A DNA stretch of 64,000 bases from Gammaproteobacteria bacterium (GTDB taxonomy: Bacteria > Pseudomonadota > Gammaproteobacteria > Pseudomonadales > Azotimanducaceae): positions 1 through 64,000 of the forward strand of contig JAPOTJ010000065.1 in the NCBI GenBank assembly GCA_026709225.1, given 5' to 3'. Both the position numbers and the translations under genes were made by a program. The notes under the pieces are model-generated. The model was given only the letters and a program-made list of their open reading frames with translations. It did no database searches and was not told the origin of the DNA. This document shows positions 24,554 through 32,313 of the stretch, piece after piece; position 1 is the stretch's first letter, and every line of letters starts with the position of its first letter.

Positions 24554-25242
24554 CAACAGCAGTAGGGGTCGTGGGGCCGAAGCCCACAACTTCGACCTCG
24601 ATGACTCGATACAGATACGAAGCAATTGCTCCGATGACACTCACGGCTGAGAACGTCATGGTCATCAGGTTGTATACATTGTTGGAGCCTAGCACGTCGG
24701 TTGGTCCGGGCCGGGCAGCACCCGTGCGCGGAACTTCATCGGGTCCCGTAAACGAAAACCTTGCGGCACCGAGCCAATCGACGGCCCAAGCGGTTCTTGA
24801 GATCAGGCGTCGTTCGGGCCTGACGTGGGAGTCGTTAAGCAATTTATTCAATGTATCACGCCGCACCATTCATCACTGGGCCAGCGGAAAGAAGCCCTCC
24901 ATGCAACATGAATTGAGCATTCGTCGGACACTGGATGCTGTACGATATCTAGACGAAGGCAGCCAGCGAGCCACTTGCGCCAGGCTCTTGGAGACGATTC
25001 AAGGCACCTCAATTTTTGACATGCTCGCGGACAACCGTTTTGCAGCAGTCTTGCAGCTCAAGCCCGGAGCGGCATCAATAGCGTCCGGGCGTTTGCGAGC
25101 CGCACTTTCAGCAGACGAATGGGCTCGTCGCCGCCCAACACCGCCGAACCGTCTTCTTGAATCGATACAGGATCGGCCCGACATTCCAGTTGTCGCCGCA
25201 CGTATCGTTCGCCCGACGAGAGAAAATGAGTTGGGAGAATGA
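24550..25242 (+). CDS. HTH protein in the TIGR04255 operon
   Basis: A 230-residue protein. Residues 1-75 are low in order and rich in Thr/Ser/Pro. A helix-turn-helix resembling an Xre-type domain lies at about 83-118 (IRRRSGLTWESLSNLFNVSRR, then TIHHWASGKK). The C-terminal half is mixed alpha/beta with many Arg. The HTH suggests DNA binding, as autoregulator or target-recognising subunit. It overlaps both neighbours by 4 bp. No family name can be given. Confidence 0.78.
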   Translation: MTTAVGVVGPKPTTSTSMTRYRYEAIAPMTLTAENVMVIRLYTLLEPSTSVGPGRAAPVRGTSSGPVNENLAAPSQSTAQAVLEIRRRSGLTWESLSNLFNVSRRTIHHWASGKKPSMQHELSIRRTLDAVRYLDEGSQRATCARLLETIQGTSIFDMLADNRFAAVLQLKPGAASIASGRLRAALSADEWARRRPTPPNRLLESIQDRPDIPVVAARIVRPTRENELGE

Positions 25243-26111
25243 CCGGGCGGGCGGCGGCAGATACCATTGACGACGAGTTGCGGCATTGGCGTCAGGGCGA
25301 TGTGTCTTTAGATGCAGAACAGGAGTTCGTTCATGTAGCTGATCTATCCTGCCCCCACAGCCCAGCTTCAATACAGGCGGTCGCAGGTGCCGACGACAAA
25401 CGGAAAGTGACAGGAATCGGCACGGTTGCTGAAGAGGTGGAAGGTGTCGTGATACTGACACAGACATGCGATGTCGTGCGCTCATACGAGAATCGCCCAT
25501 TTGTCGAGGTTGCGCCCCTAGTAAGGCTTGACGATGCGATGGTGGAACAGGTTCGCAGGCTGCAACGACCTGCGTTCGCATACGTTAAATGTATGGCACG
25601 TGAGCGCTTAGTCGCTGACCTAGACCGCGTGATGACAGTCGAAAAGGCTGTGGTCGCAAGCTGGACGAGAATCTCCGGCTGGAACACGGATGCGGAGGGT
25701 CGAGAATTCGCACGCGCGATTGCCCGAAAGCGGTCAAGGTTCGCGTTTCCAAACGATTTCGTTTTCGCCGCAGCACGATTCCGGAGACGCGTGATGGATA
25801 AACACAACAGAAACACAGTCGAAGGGAGCCACTTGCGGGCTCTTAGCGAAATTCGGATTCGCGGGGAACCGTCTTGGAGTGATGACGTGGTGGACCTGAC
25901 CATCTGGTTCATCAAGGAGCGTGACCCCACGAATGTGGATCCCGACTGGGCGAATGTGACCAGTCAGTGGAGCACATTGATCGACGAATCAGGTCGCTTT
26001 CGCGTGCGGAACGCCATCGCATGCGAGTTGGACGACATCACGGCTCGCGAGTATGTGGAAAGCGATGTGCTTGATCTTGATAGCTTGTCTGTCGATGAAA
26101 TTTGGGACTGA
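25239..26111 (+). CDS. Unknown protein with TQTCD motif, third gene of TIGR04255 operon
   Basis: A 290-residue soluble protein. A conserved-looking motif GVVILTQTCDVVRS lies at about 69-82 and is preceded by HWRQGDV near residue 17. RFAFPNDFVFAAARF follows around 175-190. The Thr-Gln-Thr-Cys-Asp core could form a catalytic or metal site, but I know of no assigned activity. It ends with an acidic tail. Tight coupling to the two upstream genes implies one functional unit. Confidence 0.75.
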   Translation: MTGRAAADTIDDELRHWRQGDVSLDAEQEFVHVADLSCPHSPASIQAVAGADDKRKVTGIGTVAEEVEGVVILTQTCDVVRSYENRPFVEVAPLVRLDDAMVEQVRRLQRPAFAYVKCMARERLVADLDRVMTVEKAVVASWTRISGWNTDAEGREFARAIARKRSRFAFPNDFVFAAARFRRRVMDKHNRNTVEGSHLRALSEIRIRGEPSWSDDVVDLTIWFIKERDPTNVDPDWANVTSQWSTLIDESGRFRVRNAIACELDDITAREYVESDVLDLDSLSVDEIWD

Positions 26112-26349
26112 CTCCATGATCAAGAAGCGTGACGCGCAGAATTTTATAGCTGTGCGTCGGCGCAAGAGCTAGCGCCACTATCGAAGCGAAAACGTTCACT
26201 TCCATATCGCCAAAAAGACAGCCTCATCGATGAGTTTGGATAGGTGCGTCTTGGCCTCGTGCATACTGATGATTCGCATGATTGCGCTGCGCACAAGAAA
26301 ACGGGTCAGCACAGTAACATGACGACCCAAAGACTTCGGAACACTGAAC
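26112..26349. other. Intergenic, nothing recognised
   Basis: The stretch between the TIGR04255 operon and the EthD gene holds no open frame of note and no clear promoter or repeat. Confidence 0.4.
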
Positions 26350-27033
26350 ATGGAAAAACTCATCTACCTGCTCCACCGCACGAGCGACGAATCTGAAGAT
26401 CAATTCGCTGACGCCATGCGAGGTGCGGCCGAGCAGCTCGCAGGCGCGACGGGCGTTGAAAAGCTCGACCTGTACCTCGTGGACGCGGATGTCGAGCCCG
26501 CACGCTTCAGGCGCATACAAACGAGCGAAAACCTGCCAGATGGCGCGCTCTCAACATGGCTCGACACGTTGATGCAACGGGATGCGCTGGAATCGCAGCT
26601 CGGCGACCTGTGCCGGTACCATGCCTATCTTGTCACCGAATCCGAACCACTCGTCATGCCGCGGAAAGCGCCCGGACGAGTGCCTGGCATGTGCCATATC
26701 GCCATGCTGCAGCGACCGCCACGCTTGCAGCGCGCCGAATGGCTTGACATATGGCAGGGGCAGCACACGCAAGTGGCGATCGACACGCAATCGACCTTTG
26801 GCTATCGGCAGAACGTGGTCGTGCGTCCCCTCACCGCCGAAGCGCCGCCTTTTGACGGCATCGTTGAGGAAAACTTTCCGAATGAAGCCATGACTTCGCA
26901 GCACACCTTCTTCGCGTGCGAGGACGACCAAGGGCTGCAAACGAACATGGAACTGATGATGGCAAGCTGCCAGCGCTTCATCGATTTCGACAAGATCGAT
27001 GTCCTGCCGACCTCGCAGTTCGTTATTCAGTGA
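26350..27033 (+). CDS. EthD-domain protein
   Basis: A 227-residue protein with two EthD-like ferredoxin-fold repeats: KLIYLLHRTSDESEDQFADAM at the N-terminus and a second half with AEWLDIWQGQHTQVAIDTQSTFGYRQNVV. EthD proteins accompany oxidative degradation pathways, including sterol and ether breakdown, but a catalytic role is rarely proven. It is convergent with, and overlaps by 11 bp, the NTF2-like gene next door. Together with the flavoproteins nearby it suggests a steroid/terpenoid-type catabolic context. Confidence 0.8.
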   Translation: MEKLIYLLHRTSDESEDQFADAMRGAAEQLAGATGVEKLDLYLVDADVEPARFRRIQTSENLPDGALSTWLDTLMQRDALESQLGDLCRYHAYLVTESEPLVMPRKAPGRVPGMCHIAMLQRPPRLQRAEWLDIWQGQHTQVAIDTQSTFGYRQNVVVRPLTAEAPPFDGIVEENFPNEAMTSQHTFFACEDDQGLQTNMELMMASCQRFIDFDKIDVLPTSQFVIQ

Positions 27034-27508
27034 TCGCAGGCCGCGGCGTCACCACACCAATCGGACGGCAAGTAACGTGCCAGTCCGGCGGCAGCGGCGA
27101 TGAGAATTCCAATAGGCGCACATACCCTGTGTGCTGAATGAGCCAGTCGTCGCCGCGCTTGACATATTTGTCCTCGTAGAGCGCTGAGCCTTGCAGCATG
27201 ACCTTCGCGCCCTCATGGATAAAGACATCGTGCAAGTACCAGAGACCTGTCGCGGAGTCTCCATCGACTTCGATCTCGGGGTGATGCGCGTTGTGCATCC
27301 CGTACTGCTGCTCGTTGAATGCGCCAGCAAAGAACTCTTCTAGCGCTGGCCAGCCGCTCAGTTGAATCTGATAGGTCGAGCTTTGAAAATCAACGGACGC
27401 TGATTCGCAGAAGACCGTCTGCAAGCCTGCCAAGTCCCTCGTATCGAGATAGCGAAAATACCGCGCCTTCAGTTGTTTGATGCGCTCTATGGCTTCTAGG
27501 TCAAGCAT
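27023..27508 (-). CDS. SnoaL-like NTF2-family protein
   Basis: A 161-residue NTF2-fold protein of the SnoaL_4 type: LEAIERIKQLKARYFRYLDTRDL, then FCESASVDF, HHPEIEVDGDSATGLWYLHD and VKRGDDWLIQHTGYVRL. Such proteins are dehydratases or isomerases of lipid-like or polyketide substrates. ATG 27508 overlaps the previous gene by 8 bp; the longer open frame upstream lies inside that gene and is not used. Confidence 0.85.
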   Translation of the reverse strand: MLDLEAIERIKQLKARYFRYLDTRDLAGLQTVFCESASVDFQSSTYQIQLSGWPALEEFFAGAFNEQQYGMHNAHHPEIEVDGDSATGLWYLHDVFIHEGAKVMLQGSALYEDKYVKRGDDWLIQHTGYVRLLEFSSPLPPDWHVTCRPIGVVTPRPAITE

Positions 27509-27938
27509 TGTTCGATTCCTCGTTTTCCTGTGCGTTTGTATGTTCGGCAATCTGCGCCATGACCGCATTGAAGTCCCAGTAGGTATTCAGGCTGACCAGT
27601 TTGCCAGCCTCGTTGGCTTCGTACACCGAGACCATTTCAACTGACGACTTCACGGGTTCCACATTGGTCGCCGTCATGAACACCGCGCAAATGCGCTCGC
27701 CCACCGGAATGCGCTTGTGCGGGACGACGACAAGCGTGCCGCCCATCATCATGTCCCAGAATTCGGCGATGCGCGCTTTGCCGCGAAAGCCTACGCCTTC
27801 GGGGTCGTGCGGCGAAGGACCGACAGGATCATGGACGACGGCATCGTCAGCGAAGAGATCAATCCACCCCTCGCGATTGCCAGCCATGGCGTGGGCGATG
27901 GATTTCTTGTGCGCTTGCAGCGCAAGGTTGTCGGTCAT
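27501..27938 (-). CDS. Ketosteroid isomerase-like NTF2-family protein
   Basis: A 145-residue SnoaL/KSI-fold protein: NREGWIDLFADDAVVHDPVGPSPHDPEGVGFRGKARIAEFWD is the conserved cone-fold core (quoted by its ends), with a C-terminal beta-sheet and an acidic tail. It is the first of two coupled NTF2-like genes. The active-site acid cannot be identified with certainty. Confidence 0.85.
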   Translation of the reverse strand: MTDNLALQAHKKSIAHAMAGNREGWIDLFADDAVVHDPVGPSPHDPEGVGFRGKARIAEFWDMMMGGTLVVVPHKRIPVGERICAVFMTATNVEPVKSSVEMVSVYEANEAGKLVSLNTYWDFNAVMAQIAEHTNAQENEESNNA

Positions 27939-28029
27939 GGTTGACTCCTTGGTATCGAACGGCTATTGCGCGGATGTGACCAGCAGTGTGAACATCATAG
28001 CCTTGCGCAAAGAACGCTTGCACGCGACG

Positions 28030-28053
28030 CCGCATGGGGTACATCCCATGCGG
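28030..28053. repeat. 9-bp perfect hairpin
   Basis: CCGCATGGG and CCCATGCGG are separated by GTACAT. It lies between the PIN gene and the NTF2 genes on the minus strand, about 95 bp beyond the PIN stop. It has no T-tract, so termination is uncertain. Confidence 0.4.
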
Positions 28054-28060
28054 TTGACGG

Positions 28061-28104
28061 AATTACTGTTTCACCGAACGTTGCACTTGAAGGTTGAATG
28101 TACA
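28061..28104 (+). repeat. 44-bp dispersed repeat, copy 1
   Basis: This stretch matches the reverse complement of 55970-56013 at 39 of 44 positions, by eye. It starts AATTACTGT and contains CGTTGCACTTGA and GGTTGAATGTA in both copies. No transposase is near either copy. It may be the end of an insertion sequence or another small mobile element. Confidence 0.75.
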
Positions 28105-28147
28105 GCCAAGTGGAGGAGATTCTCCGAAATCGAGCTTCGCAAGTCGG

Positions 28148-29032
28148 TTAGGCTCGAGTGAGGCATTCGAGAGCCTCATTCACTTTTCTGTTCAGAAGCA
28201 GCTCGCTTTCGATAGCAGCAGAGCGAGATTGAGCGTGCGCTTTCGCGCATTCGATTAACTTCTCTTGGAAGTGATCATCACATTCAAAAAGCCTGCGGAC
28301 ATCGAATACGATGGTATTGAACGTGTCGGTTTTCTTGTTTTTCTCACGAAACCCGGCATCCCCAAGTATGGCGAGCGTCTTTCGGAACTCGTCTCGATTC
28401 AACTCCTCCGTATCGAGCATTTGCTTCATGCCGTGCGCCATGATCCATGTATACGCGATGTCAATGTTCCCGCCTGCAAGGGCTTTGATGGTGTCGCTCG
28501 CGCTGTGAATGAGCGGCCTGTTCCAGCCTTTCTTCACAAGCCAACTGTTGAGTTCTTCATGCGCCATCGTGTTTAGGTTATTCGAGCTGAGCAGATCGAC
28601 ATCAAAATAAATTGCTTGCGCAACGACCATCGGATCGCCTGCAAGCTCGTCGCGTTGTCGCGGTTCTGCAAACACGGTAGCGGGAATTGACCCGGCGATG
28701 TCACGCATGTGCCTATTTCCCGATCGATCTGTCTTGAGGATGCGAAAGGGTGGGCGGTTCGATATGTCATCCCACCACTCCAATGCCGCGCGAGAGATCG
28801 CTTCTTCGATCGCATCCCTTTGCAAGACAGGCAGACTGCGTAGTCGGGTCGCACGTCTTCTCTCCCATCGCGACATTTCAGCGTCGGCGAGATGCCTGCG
28901 CTCAATCACCTCCTTCACCACTTCAGGCAGAAGCGCGATTTCAGAGCCTGTTTCGAGGGCGATGCCGTGCAAAAGCCGTCTTGATGTCGGGTAGATCAAC
29001 AGGTTGGTGTCAACGGCGAATTGACCCGTCAT
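28148..29032 (-). CDS. PIN-like domain protein, putative toxin
   Basis: A 294-residue protein opening MTGQFAVDTNLLIYPTSRR, the first PIN metal-binding Asp (Asp8) in a DTN motif. Then come LLPEVVKEVIERRHL and FDVDLLSSNNLNTM (a second acidic cluster). It is about twice the size of VapC toxins and has a long helical C-terminal half. Three consecutive ATGs (29032 being the third) follow an AGAGG Shine-Dalgarno inside the end of the upstream gene. The 23-bp overlap resembles toxin-antitoxin operons. No transmembrane segment is visible. Confidence 0.75.
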   Translation of the reverse strand: MTGQFAVDTNLLIYPTSRRLLHGIALETGSEIALLPEVVKEVIERRHLADAEMSRWERRRATRLRSLPVLQRDAIEEAISRAALEWWDDISNRPPFRILKTDRSGNRHMRDIAGSIPATVFAEPRQRDELAGDPMVVAQAIYFDVDLLSSNNLNTMAHEELNSWLVKKGWNRPLIHSASDTIKALAGGNIDIAYTWIMAHGMKQMLDTEELNRDEFRKTLAILGDAGFREKNKKTDTFNTIVFDVRRLFECDDHFQEKLIECAKAHAQSRSAAIESELLLNRKVNEALECLTRA

Positions 29033-29285
29033 CATCATCCTCTGTTTTCTCATAGAACGATTCGGGCAACTCAAGCACGACATCCTCGTCGAAATCGCTC
29101 AGGTCGTCAGGCAAGGCATGCCAGTCATATCCCTCAAGCCGCGCCATTTGGTAGGGCGTCGGTCTTTTCGCAAGAATGTCCCCTGTGTCAGGGTCGATGA
29201 CAAAATTGCGCCTGTCATAGGCTTCCCGCTCTTCAGGTGTCATCAGCACCTTTCGCCAGTCGTTCTGTCGTTTGAGTTCATCCAT
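29010..29285 (-). CDS. Small acidic partner of PIN-like protein
   Basis: A 91-residue protein. The N-terminal half is charged and helical (MDELKRQNDWRKVLMTPEER), then NFVIDPDTGDILAKRPTPYQMARLEGYDWHALPDDL, and the strongly acidic tail has DFDEDVVLELPESFYEKTEDDDD (shown in part). Order, size and acidity fit an antitoxin for the following PIN protein. No DNA-binding motif is clear. A TATAAT lies about 30 bp upstream on the minus strand (29323-29318). Confidence 0.65.
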   Translation of the reverse strand: MDELKRQNDWRKVLMTPEEREAYDRRNFVIDPDTGDILAKRPTPYQMARLEGYDWHALPDDLSDFDEDVVLELPESFYEKTEDDDDGSIRR

Positions 29286-29386
29286 TCGACGGTGTGAAAG
29301 GGGAATCACTTGGTTCGGATTATAAAGGCAAAGGCCAAGAAACGACGCGCTGCGGTATGCTGGAACTTTCGCCAAGGAGCACAAGG

Positions 29387-31096
29387 TTGCAGGACAGCTT
29401 TGATCACGAAGTCGATGTGCTGATCGTCGGCAGCGGCAATGGCGCGATGACCGCGGCGCTGTGTTGCCACGAGCTCGGCGTCACCGATGTCCTGCTGATC
29501 GAGAAGAGCGAGAAGGTCGGCGGCACAAGCGCCATATCGGGTGGCGGCGTGTGGATTCCATGCAACCGCTATGCGAAGGCCGCCGGTGCCGAGGATTCCT
29601 TGGAAGATGCGCGCGAATATCTGCGCCAGACAATTCCGTCGAACGACGTGCCAAGCGAGATGCTCGACACCTATGTCAAAGTCGGCCCCGAGATGATCGA
29701 CTTTCTACATGAGCGCACGCGCGTGCGCTACATGTCCTTGGACCACTATCCCGACTACTACACCGACCTGCCCGGCGCGCGGCACGGCCATCGCTCGATG
29801 GAGCCGGAACCGGTCGACGCCTCGGAGCTTGGGGGTGATTTCGCGCACATTCATCCGACGCACCACATGATGCGACTCTTCGGGCGCATTCACTTCACGC
29901 AAACTGAAGCGGCGCTCTTGACGGCGCGCCTGCCTGGCTGGGCTGGCCTCACCATGCGACTCATTGGCCGCGCTGTACTCGACCTGCCGTGGACATTGAA
30001 GTGGGGCATCGCGCGCCGACTTTGCACTGGCTGCGCTGGCGTGACCCGGCTCTGGCTGTCACTCAAAGACCGCGATATTCCGCTCTGGCGCGAAACACCA
30101 ATGACCGAACTGATCACCGATGCGAACGGCGAAGTCGTCGGCATGAAAGCGCGTAAAGGTGGCCGTGAGTTCCGAATCCGCGCGCGAAAGGCGGTGATCC
30201 TCGCTGCCGGCGGTTTTGAACACAATCAAGAAATGCGCGAGCGCTACCTGCCGCAGCCGACGCGCAGCGAATGGAGCGCGGGATGCGCCACCAACACGGG
30301 GGACGCCATTCGTGAAGGCATGCGCCTCGGTGCGGCGACTCGTCTCATGGACGGCGCGTGGTGGTGCATGACCTTGGGCACGCCCGGCGAACCTATGCCG
30401 CGCCTTGCGGTCATGGAAAAGTCCTATCCCGGCTCGTGTGTCGTGAACTTGAACGGCAAGCGCATCGGCAACGAATCGCAAAACTACATGGCTTATCAGC
30501 ATCAGCTGTTTGATGTGCATTCGGATGACAATCCATGCGTGCCTGCTTATCAGGTCTTCGATGCGCGCTTTCGCAGCAAGTATCTCGCCGGCCCGTTGAT
30601 GACCCCGGACGTCAAGCCGGACTGGACGATTCCGAAGACATGGTTCGAACAGAAATTCGTCGCCAAGGCCGACTCGCTTGACGAGCTCGCCGAAACCCTC
30701 GGCATTCACGCAGACAACTTCAAGATCACCATCGCAGAGATGAACGACTACGCCAAGACCGGCAAGGACCTTGAATTCGGGCGCGGCGACGTGGCTTATG
30801 ATCGCTATTATGGCGACCCGCGAGTCGAGCCGAATCCGTGCCTCGCACCGATCGACACGCCGCCTTTCTACGCCATGCGCCTCGACCCAGGCGACTTCGG
30901 CACGCACGGCGGGCTCGCAACCGATACCAATGCGCAAGTGCTGCGCGAAGATGGCACCGCCATTCCTCGCCTCTACGCCATCGGCAATTGCAGCGCTGCC
31001 ATCCTGCCGACCTATCCTGGACCCGGCGCAACGCTTGGGCCCGCCATGACGTTCGGCTATCAAGCGGCGCGGCATATTGCTGACCACTCGGACTGA
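29387..31096 (+). CDS. FAD-binding oxidoreductase, 3-ketosteroid-dehydrogenase-like
   Basis: A 569-residue flavoprotein of the fumarate reductase/KstD group. It has the FAD motif DVLIVGSGNGAMTAAL, KVGGTSAISGGGVWIPCN, AVILAAGGFEHN in the middle and the FAD C-terminal signature PGPGATLGPAMTFGYQAARHI. KstD-like enzymes introduce a double bond next to a ketone, often in steroids. TTG 29387 is chosen because AAGGAG lies 7 nt upstream; ATG 29357 is the alternative and has no Shine-Dalgarno. NamZ follows after 17 bp. Substrate specificity is uncertain. Confidence 0.88.
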   Translation: MQDSFDHEVDVLIVGSGNGAMTAALCCHELGVTDVLLIEKSEKVGGTSAISGGGVWIPCNRYAKAAGAEDSLEDAREYLRQTIPSNDVPSEMLDTYVKVGPEMIDFLHERTRVRYMSLDHYPDYYTDLPGARHGHRSMEPEPVDASELGGDFAHIHPTHHMMRLFGRIHFTQTEAALLTARLPGWAGLTMRLIGRAVLDLPWTLKWGIARRLCTGCAGVTRLWLSLKDRDIPLWRETPMTELITDANGEVVGMKARKGGREFRIRARKAVILAAGGFEHNQEMRERYLPQPTRSEWSAGCATNTGDAIREGMRLGAATRLMDGAWWCMTLGTPGEPMPRLAVMEKSYPGSCVVNLNGKRIGNESQNYMAYQHQLFDVHSDDNPCVPAYQVFDARFRSKYLAGPLMTPDVKPDWTIPKTWFEQKFVAKADSLDELAETLGIHADNFKITIAEMNDYAKTGKDLEFGRGDVAYDRYYGDPRVEPNPCLAPIDTPPFYAMRLDPGDFGTHGGLATDTNAQVLREDGTAIPRLYAIGNCSAAILPTYPGPGATLGPAMTFGYQAARHIADHSD

Positions 31097-31113
31097 CGCT
31101 TCGGCCTTCAATC

Positions 31114-32313
31114 ATGAAATTCGGCATTGACCGCCTGCTGGCGGACAAAGGGTTGCGCGCGGCGCTTCGCGGCAGACGGGTCGCCCTGCTCGCGCATCCG
31201 GCGTCGGTCACCGGCGAGCTTCACCACACCCTCGATGCGCTCAGCGCCTGCGACGACATCAACGTCACATCAGCGTTCGGGCCGCAGCATGGACTGCGCG
31301 GCGAGAAGCAGGACAACATGATCGAGTCGCCGGACTTCACCGACCCTGCCCTCGGCATCCCGGTATTCAGTCTCTACGGCGAAGTTCGTCGTCCGACAAG
31401 CGAGATGATGGACACGTTCGACGTCATGCTGATTGATCTTCAAGATCTTGGCTGCCGCATTTACACCTTTGCAACGACACTGCTCTACGCGCTTGAGGCC
31501 GCCGCGCACTGCGGGAAAACCATCTGGGTGCTTGATCGACCGAACCCTGCGGGGCGCCCGACCGAAGGACTCGCGCTGCGTCCTAGCTGGGAGAGCTTTG
31601 TCGGTGCCGGTCCTATGCCGATGCGACATGGCCTGACGCTTGGCGAGTTGGGGCGCTGGTTCATCGCACACTTCTCCCTCGATGTGGACTATTCGGTTAT
31701 CGCCATGCACGGCTGGCGGCCAAACGAGGCACCTGGTTTTGGTTGGCCGGTGTGGGAGCGATCGTGGATCAATCCGAGCCCCAATGCGCCAACGCTCACT
31801 ATGGCGCGCGCCTATGCAGGGACTGTGATGCTCGAAGGCACGACGCTCTCCGAAGGGCGCGGCACCACGCGCCCGCTCGAGCTTCTTGGCGCCCCTGACA
31901 TTGATGCGGGCAACCTCGTTAAGACGATGAACGACATGGCGCCTGAATGGCTGCAGGGCTGCACGCTGCGCGAGTGCTGGTTTGAGCCGACCTTTCACAA
32001 GCATGTCGGCACGCTCTGTAGCGGCATTCAAATCCACTGCGATGGCGCGGGGTATGATCACCTCAAATTCAAACCTTGGCGGCTCGTCGCGCTCGCGTTC
32101 AAAGCCATTCGCACGCTGGATCCCGACTATCCGCTCTGGCGAGATTTTGCGTATGAGTACGAGACTGGCAAGCTCGCAATCGATGTGATCAACGGCGGTC
32201 CGGCGCTGCGCGAATGGGTGGACGACTCAGGTTCTGAAGTTGGCGACCTTGAGCGTCTCGCCGCAGCCGACGAAACACATTGGCGCGAGCAGATTCAGTC
32301 CGTACTGGATTGA
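31114..32313 (+). CDS. namZ: DUF1343 / NamZ-type exo-N-acetylmuramidase
   Basis: A 399-residue DUF1343 protein. Characteristic stretches are AFGPQHGLRGEKQDNM, IPVFSLYGEVRRPTSEM, DVMLIDLQDLGCRIYTFATTL, VLDRPNPAGR, TLSEGRGTTRPLELLGAP and HKHVGTLCSGIQIH. Members of this family release terminal MurNAc from peptidoglycan fragments. Unlike the secreted Bacillus enzyme, this one starts MKFGIDRLLADKG with no signal peptide, so it is predicted to be cytoplasmic. That fits use of imported disaccharides together with MurQ and NagA encoded nearby. Its 3' end overlaps the convergent PhoX-like gene by 19 bp. Confidence 0.87.
   Translation: MKFGIDRLLADKGLRAALRGRRVALLAHPASVTGELHHTLDALSACDDINVTSAFGPQHGLRGEKQDNMIESPDFTDPALGIPVFSLYGEVRRPTSEMMDTFDVMLIDLQDLGCRIYTFATTLLYALEAAAHCGKTIWVLDRPNPAGRPTEGLALRPSWESFVGAGPMPMRHGLTLGELGRWFIAHFSLDVDYSVIAMHGWRPNEAPGFGWPVWERSWINPSPNAPTLTMARAYAGTVMLEGTTLSEGRGTTRPLELLGAPDIDAGNLVKTMNDMAPEWLQGCTLRECWFEPTFHKHVGTLCSGIQIHCDGAGYDHLKFKPWRLVALAFKAIRTLDPDYPLWRDFAYEYETGKLAIDVINGGPALREWVDDSGSEVGDLERLAAADETHWREQIQSVLD

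Noticed and set aside
12127..29285. Prophage or complete insertion sequence
   Set aside because: No transposase, integrase, terminase or structural phage gene could be recognised; only small repeats and gene fragments occur.
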